Source: CG2-30-58-95 sp964618215
GTDB lineage: Bacteria; Chloroflexota; Anaerolineae; Anaerolineales; Villigracilaceae
Length of the DNA: 64,000 bases
Direction of reading: 5' to 3'
Assembly: GCA_964618215.1 (NCBI GenBank)
Contig: CAZTZE010000006.1
Coordinates: forward strand, 1-64,000
Positions 17,065 through 26,190 of this stretch are shown here, piece after piece. How positions within the stretch are numbered: the stretch's first letter is position 1; every line of letters starts with the position of its first letter. Both the position numbers and the translations under genes were made by a program. The notes beneath the pieces were generated by a model that was not told where the DNA came from, did not search any database, and saw only the letters and a list, made by a program, of their open reading frames with translations.

Positions 17065-17079
17065 AATTGAATCCTGTTG

Positions 17080-17430
17080 CTAAACCAACCCCGAAAAATC
17101 CACCGCCTTATCCGAACAATCCTTTGCCTGCACAGAAAGCAGGATGCGCTGTTTAGGATTCTGGCTGGCTTCGTCCCAGGCGCGTTGCCAGAGGGTAATC
17201 ATGGTTTGCATTTGGACGAGTTTGGCGGCGGTCTCTGGCTCGGCGTCGGCAGCAGTCCATTCGATGAGATGCTTGGCCTCGTCAAGTAAATTGGAAACTG
17301 TCGCGGGGTCGGTTGATTTTCTTGCGGAAGACGAAATTCTGCCAAGCGTGGCGGCAAGTCCACCCAGGCGGCGGGGGAGGGGATCGCGCAGAAAGCGTTC
17401 GCGAAGTTTTTCTCTCTTTTCTTTATCCAT
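17080..17430 (-). CDS. Hypothetical protein, 116 aa, helical
   Basis: A mostly alpha-helical, charged protein with no signal peptide or transmembrane segment. It starts MDKEKREKLRERFLRDPLP and continues with two long predicted helices; no known motif is recognised. It fits tightly between the PIN-toxin remnant (whose shifted frame ends at 17434) and the polyprenyl synthase, implying co-transcription. Confidence that it is a real gene comes from this tight spacing and sensible composition. Confidence 0.55.
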   Translation of the reverse strand: MDKEKREKLRERFLRDPLPRRLGGLAATLGRISSSARKSTDPATVSNLLDEAKHLIEWTAADAEPETAAKLVQMQTMITLWQRAWDEASQNPKQRILLSVQAKDCSDKAVDFSGLV

Positions 17431-17433
17431 GCT

Positions 17434-17852
17434 TCATTTCAAGGGGTTGATGATTTGCACCGTTTCGCGAACAAGTAAACCGTCCTGCATGTCTTCGGAA
17501 TAGATGACCTCTGCACCTGAGAGAAACGCGGCGGAAACAATCAGACTGTCCCAAAATGAGAGAGAGAGTATTCTTCCCGCAATTCGGATGCGGCGAGGAA
17601 TACTCTCATGTCATACTCGGTCACACGATGTTTGGAGTAAATGCCTTCAATAAATTTGCGAATCTCTTCTTCGGGCATTTTCGCTTTTTTGACGAGATTC
17701 GCGCACACTTCACTGATGACCTGCGGACTGACAATGGCTTCAGATGATTTGATCAATGCTTGCGCGGCTTCAGTCTTTTCTGCCTCGCCAGTGTCAAGCA
17801 GAGAGTACAGCCAGATGTTGGTGTCAATGAAATGGGTTTTAGTTTCTGGCAT
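17434..17852 (-). pseudogene. PIN-domain toxin (VapC-like), frameshifted in a CT repeat
   Basis: A PIN ribonuclease toxin whose first acidic residue lies in FIDTNIWLYSL and second in ISEVCANL. The frame runs to 17541 and ends prematurely after REEYSLS. Reading on in the shifted frame gives FWDSLIVSAAFLSGAEVIYS and a normal VRETVQIINPLK end at 17434, restoring the third catalytic Asp. The shift falls in a CT dinucleotide tract (17567-17577); removing one CT unit repairs the gene. The antitoxin overlaps its start. It could be dead or switch on and off by repeat slippage. Confidence 0.75.
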
Positions 17853-18054
17853 GGGCTTCCTCTCTGGTCAGAGGATGAAATCCTTTTACTTTTAAAGGGT
17901 GCGCCATTAACTCATCAAGATAATTAGCCGCTTTTACCTTTGAGCTTTCAGCGACTAAAATGACGCGAACATTGTCCTTGAATTTTCCTTGATATTTCTT
18001 AGGAACTTCAATGACGCCGTTTTTGATTCTGGTTTTGAATTGTACGGTTTCCAT
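17839..18054 (-). CDS. Antitoxin of PIN-type toxin module
   Basis: A 71-residue protein beginning METVQFKTRIKNGVIEVP, a beta-rich start typical of AbrB-like or related small antitoxins. Its 3' end overlaps the PIN toxin start by 14 bases, the usual antitoxin-first order of VapBC modules. It should bind and neutralise the toxin and repress the operon; this is family inference. The partner carries a frameshift. Confidence 0.7.
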   Translation of the reverse strand: METVQFKTRIKNGVIEVPKKYQGKFKDNVRVILVAESSKVKAANYLDELMAHPLKVKGFHPLTREEAHARN

Positions 18055-18101
18055 ATAACACCTCTTTCACTATTATACATCCACGCTAAAACAATATTTT
18101 A

Positions 18102-18398
18102 TCAGTGCAGGCGTACAATCATTTGTGCCAGGGAAGCCCATTCGATGAAATCCATACGGTCATCGGTTTCACCTTCAATGTATTTTCTAAAGAAGTCAAT
18201 TGTGCTCATTCCGTATTGCTTTTCAAAGCCTGCAAGATCTTTTTTGGTTGCCTTGATTTGGCGGACGGCGCGAATCTCCGCTTCAATGTCTTCTTCAGTA
18301 ATCCCAGCTTCTTCGGCTTGCGCGCGAGCCTGTATTAGCGCTTCGTCAAACTGCTTTTCTATTTCAGCATTGCTCATGTTTTTAGCGCGTTTCCGCAT
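18102..18398 (-). CDS. Orphan antitoxin-like protein
   Basis: A 98-residue charged helical protein (91 aa if started at the ATG at 18377, MSNAEIEKQFDEAL). Its C-terminal half, FEKQYGMSTIDFFRKYIEG...DFIEWASL, shares pattern with the antitoxin-like protein at 36274 (FERHYWLSSEDFYDLYQQG...EFSEWSAF). That one precedes a TumE-like toxin remnant. No toxin gene follows here, so this looks like an orphan. Function is inferred from the similarity only. Confidence 0.5.
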   Translation of the reverse strand: MRKRAKNMSNAEIEKQFDEALIQARAQAEEAGITEEDIEAEIRAVRQIKATKKDLAGFEKQYGMSTIDFFRKYIEGETDDRMDFIEWASLAQMIVRLH

Positions 18399-18452
18399 GG
18401 CTTGTATCTCGGCTTTAATTTCTTCCTGTTTCTCGTCGGCTCAATTATACAA

Positions 18453-18475
18453 CGGACAGGGGCAAGCCCTGTCCC
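18453..18475. repeat. GGACAGGG palindrome abutting the fni stop
   Basis: Arms GGACAGGG and CCCTGTCC with a short loop; on the minus strand the fni stop codon TAG runs directly into GGGACAGGGC. It may act as a weak terminator. It is one of several dispersed palindromes that touch stop codons here. Confidence 0.6.
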
Positions 18476-19503
18476 TACGTGTTTACCAACTTCCCAACCT
18501 TCAAACCTTCCAGCGTGCCCGCGCCCGCCGCGAACATCGTCACTTCAATTTGCCTCTTCGTCAGCTTCATCATCTCAACGGCTTTCTCGGTTGAGATCGC
18601 CGCGGCTTTCAGGAATTGACCTGCCATGCCGCCCAGGGTTGCGCCCAACGCGATGCACTTGGCGATGTCCAGCCCATCCTTGAGTCCGCCGCTGGCGAAG
18701 ATAAGCGCGCCGGGGACGGCACGCTTCACATTAAGGATTGATTCAGCGGTGGGGATGCCCCAACCAACAAATGTTGCTGCCAGTTGCTGGTCGTATTCGT
18801 CCTCAGCGCGGTGCATTTCGACTTGCGACCAACTCGTCCCGCCCGCGCCGGCCACGTCAATCGCCGCGACGCCGCACTCGGCCAATATCTTCGCGGTTCT
18901 TTCGGAGATGCCCCAGCCGACTTCTTTGGCAATGACGGGGACTTCCAATTTTTTACAGACTTCTTCGATTTTCTTTGCCAGTCCCGCAGAATTCGTTTCC
19001 CCACCTGCCTGCACCGCTTCCTGCAAGGGATTCAAGTGCAGGATGAGCGCGTCGGCCTGGATCATCTCGACCGCGCGGAGACATTCGTCTATGCCGTAGC
19101 CGTAGTTCAACTGGACTGCACCCAAATTGGCGAAGAGCAGAATGTCCGGCGCGACCTCGCGCACCTGGAAGGTTTTCGCCAGTTCAGGATGTACGAGACC
19201 GGCCCGTTGACTTCCGACGCCCATGGCCAGGCCGGTTTCCTGTGCGGCCTCGGCCAGGCGCATGTTGAGGGTCTCGGCAGCCTCTGTCCCACCGGTCATG
19301 GATGAGATCAGGATCGGCGCGGAGAGGGTTTTTCCGAACAGGCTCAAGGTGGTATTGATCCGGTTAAGATCGAGGTCGGGCAAGGCCTGATGAATGAAGC
19401 GATAGCGCTCGAGACCGGTCGTCAGCCCGGAGCGGACATTCTCATCCAAATTTATCTGGATATGGTCGGCTTTTCGTTGCGAGATCGGCGTAACTTTCGG
19501 CAT
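18475..19503 (-). CDS. fni: Isopentenyl-diphosphate delta-isomerase, type 2
   Basis: An FMN- and NADPH-dependent enzyme interconverting isopentenyl and dimethylallyl diphosphate. The flavin-barrel motifs ISSMTGGTEAA, MGVGSQRAG, HLNPLQEAVQ and DVAGAGGTSW are present. ATG 19503 (MPKVTPISQRKADHI) was chosen over an in-frame ATG at 19545 because the family begins with the R-K-x-DHI segment. The stop codon TAG is the edge of a GGGACAGGG/CCCTGTCC dispersed palindrome (18453-18475). It pairs functionally with the polyprenyl synthase. Confidence 0.92.
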   Translation of the reverse strand: MPKVTPISQRKADHIQINLDENVRSGLTTGLERYRFIHQALPDLDLNRINTTLSLFGKTLSAPILISSMTGGTEAAETLNMRLAEAAQETGLAMGVGSQRAGLVHPELAKTFQVREVAPDILLFANLGAVQLNYGYGIDECLRAVEMIQADALILHLNPLQEAVQAGGETNSAGLAKKIEEVCKKLEVPVIAKEVGWGISERTAKILAECGVAAIDVAGAGGTSWSQVEMHRAEDEYDQQLAATFVGWGIPTAESILNVKRAVPGALIFASGGLKDGLDIAKCIALGATLGGMAGQFLKAAAISTEKAVEMMKLTKRQIEVTMFAAGAGTLEGLKVGKLVNT

Positions 19504-19551
19504 GACGGCGTGTTCCTGTCTTTGAATTATACTGGCATTTATCACGACGGG

Positions 19552-19579
19552 TTGACATGCCCGCCAGAAAGGTTACAAT
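19552..19579 (+). promoter_or_regulatory. Promoter of acpP
   Basis: TTGACA at 19552-19557 and TACAAT at 19574-19579, 16 bases apart, pointing at acpP. The predicted start near 19586 places the long inverted-repeat element (19584-19689) in the 5' leader of the acpP mRNA. A TATAAT on the opposite strand (19526-19531) may serve fni. Confidence 0.7.
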
Positions 19580-19583
19580 TAGG

Positions 19584-19689
19584 CCAGTTAAAGTATCTTC
19601 TCAATAAAAGCGGGTGGGGGTGTGGGAAAACGGGCTTTGCCCGTTTTCCCACACCCCCTTTCCCCTCTTTTTGAGAAGATCCAGTTAAA
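19584..19689. mobile_element. MITE-like inverted-repeat element in the acpP leader
   Basis: Direct repeats CCAGTTAAA (19584-19592 and 19681-19689) flank a sequence with terminal arms ATCTTCTCAA (19595-19604) and TTGAGAAGAT (19671-19680). A long inner palindrome is centred on TTT at 19635-19637 (arms GGGTGTGGGAAAACGGGC). Two extra bases at the left make the duplication imperfect. The structure fits a small non-autonomous element inserted between the acpP promoter and ribosome site, but it could equally be a leader hairpin. Confidence 0.6.
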
Positions 19690-19706
19690 TCTAGAAGGAG
19701 GAACAA

Positions 19707-19940
19707 ATGGCTGATACTTTTAGTGAGATCAAGGCGCTCATCGTGGATTTGTTGGGCGTGGACGAGAGCAAAGTCACGCTGGAAGCCCATTTCCGCGAAG
19801 ACTTGGAGGCCGATTCGCTCGATCTTGTCGAGTTGATCATGGCTTTCGAGGACAAATTCGGCAGCGAAATATCCGACGATGATGCCCAGAAGATCACCAC
19901 GGTGGGTGAAGCCGTCAAGTATATTGACGGGCACCGCTAA
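19707..19940 (+). CDS. acpP: Acyl carrier protein
   Basis: A 77-residue acidic four-helix carrier that holds growing acyl chains. The phosphopantetheine attachment serine lies in EADSLDLVELIMAFEDKFG. AAGGAGG at 19695-19701 gives a near-perfect ribosome site. A strong terminator follows at 19965-20003, so the gene is transcribed alone. It partners FabD at 380. Confidence 0.96.
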   Translation: MADTFSEIKALIVDLLGVDESKVTLEAHFREDLEADSLDLVELIMAFEDKFGSEISDDDAQKITTVGEAVKYIDGHR

Positions 19941-19964
19941 ATTCGTCTAAAATTGGGGGAGGTT

Positions 19965-20003
19965 GCGGGTTTGCGAACGGGTGTGTCCCGTTCGCAAACC
20001 CGC
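19965..20003 (+). terminator. Rho-independent terminator after acpP
   Basis: Perfect 17-base arms (GCGGGTTTGCGAACGGG and its complement) with a 5-base loop, followed by ATTTT. It lies between acpP and the converging sucD gene and is palindromic, so it could serve both strands. Confidence 0.88.
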
Positions 20004-20024
20004 ATTTTCCGTCTTGTCGAGGAG

Positions 20025-20888
20025 TTATTCTAATAGGGACGGAATTTCTTCAGGATGTTTTGCAACTTGCACGCCGGCCGTTTCGAGCGCCTTGACTTTC
20101 TCGGCCGCCGTGCCCGCGCCGCTTTCGATGATGGCGCCGGCGTGGCCCATGCGTTTTCCGGGTGGCGCAGTCTGACCGGCAATAAAGGCGACGACTGGCT
20201 TGGTCATTTGCGAAGCGATGAATTGGGCCGCCTTCTCCTCGTCCGTACCGCCGATTTCGCCGATCATAACCACTTTTTCGGTATGCGGGTCATCCTCGAA
20301 CATGCCCAACACGTCAATGAAGTTTGTGCCGTTGATCGGGTCGCCGCCAATGCCCACGCAGGTGGTGGCACCAATCTTGTTTTCCTTGAGCGCGTAAAGC
20401 ACCTCGTAGGTCAGCGTGCCGGAGCGCGAGACGACGCCCACGTTGCCGCGGATGGCGATGTTGCCGGGGATGATGCCGACCTGGGCCTCGCCGGGCGTCA
20501 GCAGGCCGGGGCAGTTCGGGCCGATCAGGCGGACCTTCTTTTGAGACAGGTATTCGCAGACCCGCATCATATCCTGCACCGGCACGCCTTCTGTGATGCA
20601 GACGATGAGTGGGATGCCTGCATCCGCGGCTTCGAACATGGCGTCGGGGGCGAAGCGAGCCGGGACAAAGATGACGGAGGCATTGGCGCCGGTGGCGTCG
20701 AGCGCGGCGCGGCAGGAGTCAAAGACGGGAACTTTGCCATCCAGCACCCATTCACCGCCTTTACCGGGGGTCACACCGGCGACGACTTTAGTGCCGTAGG
20801 CCAGCATTTGTTGTGTGTGGAAGAGACCTTCATTACCGGTAATACCTTGCACCAAAAGGCGGGTATCTTTATTGATTAGAATACTCAT
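20025..20888 (-). CDS. sucD: Succinyl-CoA synthetase, alpha subunit
   Basis: The CoA-binding and phosphohistidine-bearing subunit (287 aa) of succinyl-CoA ligase in the TCA cycle. The Rossmann-type CoA site VQGITGNEG is at the N-terminus, and GHAGAIIESGAGTAAEK contains the phosphorylated His. The GEIGGTDEEKAA segment is also typical. It follows sucC on the same strand, separated by 235 bases holding a MITE-like element, so co-transcription would pass through that element. Confidence 0.95.
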   Translation of the reverse strand: MSILINKDTRLLVQGITGNEGLFHTQQMLAYGTKVVAGVTPGKGGEWVLDGKVPVFDSCRAALDATGANASVIFVPARFAPDAMFEAADAGIPLIVCITEGVPVQDMMRVCEYLSQKKVRLIGPNCPGLLTPGEAQVGIIPGNIAIRGNVGVVSRSGTLTYEVLYALKENKIGATTCVGIGGDPINGTNFIDVLGMFEDDPHTEKVVMIGEIGGTDEEKAAQFIASQMTKPVVAFIAGQTAPPGKRMGHAGAIIESGAGTAAEKVKALETAGVQVAKHPEEIPSLLE

Positions 20889-20934
20889 CTAAATAGTCTC
20901 CATCTATCTCAACGCTGAATACTGAGCACGGTCA

Positions 20935-21110
20935 CAATCTGCGCTTTTGTCATTCTCCCGAAGGACATCGGGACGATGTGAACGGAGTGAAGAATCCGCC
21001 CTGTGTGCCAGGAGATTCTTCGCACACCGTCCTGCGTTCGGTGCAGGGAAAATGGCTCACACCGTCCCGGTGTCCTTCCGGGGGAATGACAACACAAAAA
21101 GCGCAATCTG
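20935..21110. mobile_element. MITE-like element between sucC and sucD
   Basis: Seven-base direct repeats CAATCTG (20935-20941 and 21104-21110) flank an element of about 162 bases. Its ends are near-matching inverted repeats: left CGCTTTTGTCATTC then CCGAAGGACATCGGGACG; right, read on the other strand, CGCTTTTTGTG then GTCATTCC and GGAAGGACACCGGGACGG. It carries no gene. Its GTCATTC...GAAGAATC signature recurs at 40939-41011 and 57767-57866. Confidence 0.7.
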
Positions 21111-21123
21111 TAACATTGTCAAC

Positions 21124-22260
<1,137 letters not shown>

Positions 22261-22487
22261 CCAGTTTTATCTCCGTGAGAGTTTCTACCGAGTAGGCCTT
22301 CGGCAGGCGTGGGGATTATACCATCCGCCTGATCTGAAAGTTGCTCAACGCCTCAACGTGAATTCCGCGAATAGGCGAATGGCGCGAATTTAAGAACGCA
22401 TTAAGGAGAGTCTTATTCGCGAAATTCGCAAATTCGCGGCATTCGCGTTTAAAACGGCGCGCCACATAATTCCTCTTCAAACGTAGT

Positions 22488-25400
22488 TCACTCCGTTGGA
22501 GTCGGAATAACTGGCGATGGAGATAAAGAAGGGACGTTGAGCGTAGGCGGTGGCGCGCCGGGCAGCGTGAAGCGCAGGATCCGGCTATTGCCCGCGTCGC
22601 TGACCCAGACGCGCCCCTGGGCGTCAATGGCGATGCCAGTCAGCAGGCTGACGTTTCCGGTTGCGAAAGCGGTGGTGTCCCAGCCGCGCACGAATCCGCC
22701 CTGAGCGGTGAATTCGAGTACGCGTCCGCCATCCGGATCGGTAATGAAGACGTGTCCCTGTCCATCAACGGCAATGAAAGGCTTGTTATCCAGCGACTGC
22801 CCATACCAGGCGGCGAGATTCCATTGCGCCAGCGGGGTGAAAGTCAAATCATCCCCCGCGCGGACGAAGACCTGCACCCGCTGGTTCCAGGTATCGGCTA
22901 CATAGAGATTACCGCGCTCATCGAATGCCAGGCCGACCGGTTCGTCGAATTGACCGGGCTGCAAGCCTGGCGAGCCTGATTGCGCCAGATGGTTCCCGTC
23001 CGCGTCGAAGATGACGATGCGCTTGTTACCGGTATCGGAGACATAGACGCGCCCCAGCGCGTCGACGGCGATGCCGCGCGGTCCCCAGAGGCCGAGCGGG
23101 TCATCCTGGCCGTAATAGGCGTGACCCCAAACCCTGGCCAGTTTGCCCTCCGGGCTGAATTTCAGGATGCGATGGTTCCAGGTATCGGCTACGTAAACCC
23201 AACGGCCATCCGGTGAGACGGCGACGTCCCAGGGCTGGCAGAAGGTGTCGGTTGGGACGTTCGGCGGGGGAGCGCCGGGATAAGGGCAGCCAGGCGATAT
23301 GCTGCCCCAGGCTTGCAAGAATATACCCTCTCGATCGAAGCGCTGGATGCGGCCGTTTTGCATATCAGCCACATACACGCTGCCATCCGCGGCGATGGCG
23401 ATGCCGCGCGGCCCGTTCAACTGACCCTCTGCCGCTCCTGTCGAGCCGAAGGAAAAATCAGCGGCCAGGGCGAGCATACCTTGCTCATAAGGGTCAGCTT
23501 CCACCAGTGTTGCCGGCGCGATACCGTATTCCCAGATTTGTGCGGCGATATCTTTGCGGATGTACAAGCGCATCTGATCGGAGGGCTCCCAGGTGGTCAG
23601 GGTCAGATGAGTATTACCCGTCGCTTCCGCATAAGCCGAATAATCGCGATTCAGCCAGATCTGCAAGATCCCGTCCCGGATCTTCGGATTCGTAATTGCG
23701 TTCTTGACGCGTTCCCAGGTCAGGCCGAAATAATCCTGGTTGGGCCACCACATGCGGAGATAGTCAAAGCGATAATACGCCTGCCCAACGACCGGCTCGA
23801 TCTTGTCGAAATTCTTCTGGTCAACGACGATGAACGGTGCATCGCGCAACTCCCGCGTTGGCTGGTCGAATGGACGCAGGTTCGGATAATCGCGCAGGTA
23901 CCAGGTGAAAGGCCAGGAAACGCCCGTATCCGGCGCGCTGACATCGTAGGCGATGACCAGGTTTGTGCCGCCGGCTGTGCGCCTGGAGATTTCACTGGCT
24001 TGAGCCAGGATGTCCTTGACGCCCCGCGCGCCATGCGCATAAACGAGATACTCAGTGGCGTTATCGTAATCAATGTAATTCGCCCGGATAGACGCCCGAG
24101 TGGTCAGAATTGCCAACAAACCGAAAAATGTCAGCGTCCCCAAGCGCAGGAATTGACTAAATTCCCAGTTTTTCAGCAGGTGGAACAAACCCGCGCCGCT
24201 CCCGATGGACGCCAGAACCGCGAAAAGGAAGGAGGAGGTCGCCGCGAGCTGGAGCAAGTCCTTACCCTGGAAGGGCGGGGTGGGGCCGAGTACCGCGAGC
24301 AGCGCGGCGGCAAAACTGGCGAGGAAGATACCCGTCAAAATGACGACCAGCAGGCCGCGTTTTTTCGCGACCGCAACCCAATCCGTGCGCTCGACGAGTT
24401 GGCCCAAGCCCCAGGCGCTCAACAGGATCATCGGCAGGGCGATGTGGAAAGTCAGCCAGGGCATTTTCTCGCCGGCAATGGTGAAGGCGAGCAGGCTGCT
24501 GATCGTCCACCAGGCTAACAGGCTAAAGGTGTGATTCCCTTCCGTCCTCGTTTCCCCCTCATTCATCTCCTCTTCGTCCGCTATTCGTTTATTCGTTATC
24601 TCTTCAACCGCTGTTCGTTTATTCGTTATCTCTTCATCTGCTATTCGTTTATTCGTTATCTCTTCATTCGTTGTCGTGTTTTTCCCCCTCCGGCGCAGCC
24701 CATAGTAAAGACCAACAAATATTCCCAACGCGGGCAGAAATTCATAAACCGGAATTTGGACAAGCAGGTAGTAATACCAGGGCTGGCTGCCGCGCGAGAC
24801 GCCTTGTTGCACCAGCCAGTAACCCAGAGAACCAACGATGCCGGTGAAGAAGCCTTGCCCGTTGGTGAAGAACGTCGTGTAAAACAGCGTGTAAACTGCG
24901 TACCAGAGAACGGCGTTCTTCAGCCAAAGATTTCTGTTCCACCAAAGACCGATGAAGAGCGAGAGCAGGCCAATGGGGATAAGGAAGATGGCTGTTCGCA
25001 GGATGCCTTGTTGAAGCAGGGCGCTCAGGTTCCAGCCCGGCCAGGTGAAATTGTAATCCAGCGGGTCCCAGCCGACAAATCGGATTGGGAAGGCCGCCAA
25101 ATGTGGCAGGACGAACGTCCCCAAGAGGATGAGCATGTCGAACGAACGCTCGGCGCGGATCTTCTCCCAGCCATAGCCCCTGACCAGCAGGATGGCCGCT
25201 GCGGTAAACGCCAAGAGCGCCAGGCCGGCCAGAACGGGGAGTGGGGAGAAAGGCAGAGACAAAGTTGTGATTGGAGCGGGGACTTGTTCGGGAGCCAGCG
25301 GCGCAGCCGTCTGAGAGGCGTCGAGCTTCGCCTGGCCGTGAGTGTATAACCCGTAGCCGCCCGCCGCGCCGAGGAGCAGGACGCCCGAGGCCAGGGCGAT

Positions 25401-26075
25401 GATAAACGCGTTATTGAGTTTCGCGTTGGGCCAGGGACGTTGCGTGACGCGGCTAATAAAGACTACGGCTAAGAATAACAGCGCTTGAGCGGTGTAAATA
25501 AAAGCGGTCTCTTTGGAGGTGAAATGCAATACGGTCGCGAGGGTCAGCAGGTAGAGATAGCGCGCCTTGCCGGTCTCGAAATAACGCAGCATGGCGTAGA
25601 GGGTTAGCAGGCCAAACAAACCGACGAGGGCTTCGTTGCGTGCGTAGCGCCCGTAATAGAGCATGTAGGGCGAGATGAGCAGCATTACCGCCGCAATCAA
25701 TGTCCCCGCGCGGCCGAGATGACTGCGCCACTTCCAGAGCAGGACGACCGTCAGGATGCTGCTGAGCGCATGTGGAAAGCGGGCGGTGAAGTCACTTGCG
25801 CCAAAGAGAAAATACGTCAGCGCCAGCAAATGGAACTGAAGCGGGCCGTGCATCATCGGGTTGTGCTGGTAGCCGCTGCCCTGCGCCAACGTCCAGGAAA
25901 AATAAGTGTGCAGGCTCTCGTCGTGGCTCATCACCCGCAGGCCGAGATCGTAGAATCGAGTGAATACGGCCAGGATAACGAGCAAGCCAAAGAGGAGTGT
26001 TTCTATGTTTAGAGGGGGGAGGTAAGAGGAGAGGGGGCGAGCGAGCCAGGGACGCTTTTCTTCGGTCATGTTCAT
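22488..26075 (-). CDS. Agl23-like (TIGR03663-type) membrane glycosyltransferase fused to NHL repeats
   Basis: A large protein of about 1195 residues. The N-terminal two thirds hold many transmembrane helices and the GT39-like start RFYDLGLRVMSHDESLHTY...NPMMHGPLQFH, typical of flippase-associated Agl23 proteins. The C-terminal third carries at least five NHL beta-propeller repeats (GRVYVSDTGNKRIVIFD, GNLYVADTWNQRVQVF), probably extracytoplasmic. A cytoplasmic-type loop contains three tandem 10-residue copies of EITNKRxAxE from 30-bp DNA repeats (24581-24670). Start ATG 26075 is one of two close options (26093). Family role: transfer or movement of lipid-linked sugars; substrate unknown. Confidence 0.78.
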   Translation of the reverse strand: MNMTEEKRPWLARPLSSYLPPLNIETLLFGLLVILAVFTRFYDLGLRVMSHDESLHTYFSWTLAQGSGYQHNPMMHGPLQFHLLALTYFLFGASDFTARFPHALSSILTVVLLWKWRSHLGRAGTLIAAVMLLISPYMLYYGRYARNEALVGLFGLLTLYAMLRYFETGKARYLYLLTLATVLHFTSKETAFIYTAQALLFLAVVFISRVTQRPWPNAKLNNAFIIALASGVLLLGAAGGYGLYTHGQAKLDASQTAAPLAPEQVPAPITTLSLPFSPLPVLAGLALLAFTAAAILLVRGYGWEKIRAERSFDMLILLGTFVLPHLAAFPIRFVGWDPLDYNFTWPGWNLSALLQQGILRTAIFLIPIGLLSLFIGLWWNRNLWLKNAVLWYAVYTLFYTTFFTNGQGFFTGIVGSLGYWLVQQGVSRGSQPWYYYLLVQIPVYEFLPALGIFVGLYYGLRRRGKNTTTNEEITNKRIADEEITNKRTAVEEITNKRIADEEEMNEGETRTEGNHTFSLLAWWTISSLLAFTIAGEKMPWLTFHIALPMILLSAWGLGQLVERTDWVAVAKKRGLLVVILTGIFLASFAAALLAVLGPTPPFQGKDLLQLAATSSFLFAVLASIGSGAGLFHLLKNWEFSQFLRLGTLTFFGLLAILTTRASIRANYIDYDNATEYLVYAHGARGVKDILAQASEISRRTAGGTNLVIAYDVSAPDTGVSWPFTWYLRDYPNLRPFDQPTRELRDAPFIVVDQKNFDKIEPVVGQAYYRFDYLRMWWPNQDYFGLTWERVKNAITNPKIRDGILQIWLNRDYSAYAEATGNTHLTLTTWEPSDQMRLYIRKDIAAQIWEYGIAPATLVEADPYEQGMLALAADFSFGSTGAAEGQLNGPRGIAIAADGSVYVADMQNGRIQRFDREGIFLQAWGSISPGCPYPGAPPPNVPTDTFCQPWDVAVSPDGRWVYVADTWNHRILKFSPEGKLARVWGHAYYGQDDPLGLWGPRGIAVDALGRVYVSDTGNKRIVIFDADGNHLAQSGSPGLQPGQFDEPVGLAFDERGNLYVADTWNQRVQVFVRAGDDLTFTPLAQWNLAAWYGQSLDNKPFIAVDGQGHVFITDPDGGRVLEFTAQGGFVRGWDTTAFATGNVSLLTGIAIDAQGRVWVSDAGNSRILRFTLPGAPPPTLNVPSLSPSPVIPTPTE
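24581..24670. repeat. Three 30-bp tandem repeats inside the Agl23-NHL gene
   Basis: Units 24581-24610, 24611-24640 and 24641-24670 differ at only a few bases and share TTCGTTTATTCGTTATCTCT. They encode EITNKR(I/T)A(D/V)E three times between two membrane helices. Because 30 is a multiple of three the frame is kept. Confidence 0.9.
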
Positions 26076-26190
26076 GGTTTTCCCGGATAGCAAGAGATTC
26101 GAGCAGGTAGACTATACTTCAAAGGCGAGAATCTGACAAGCGCCGAATTATTAATATTGCGCATAGCCATTAATATAAACCTTATTCAAT

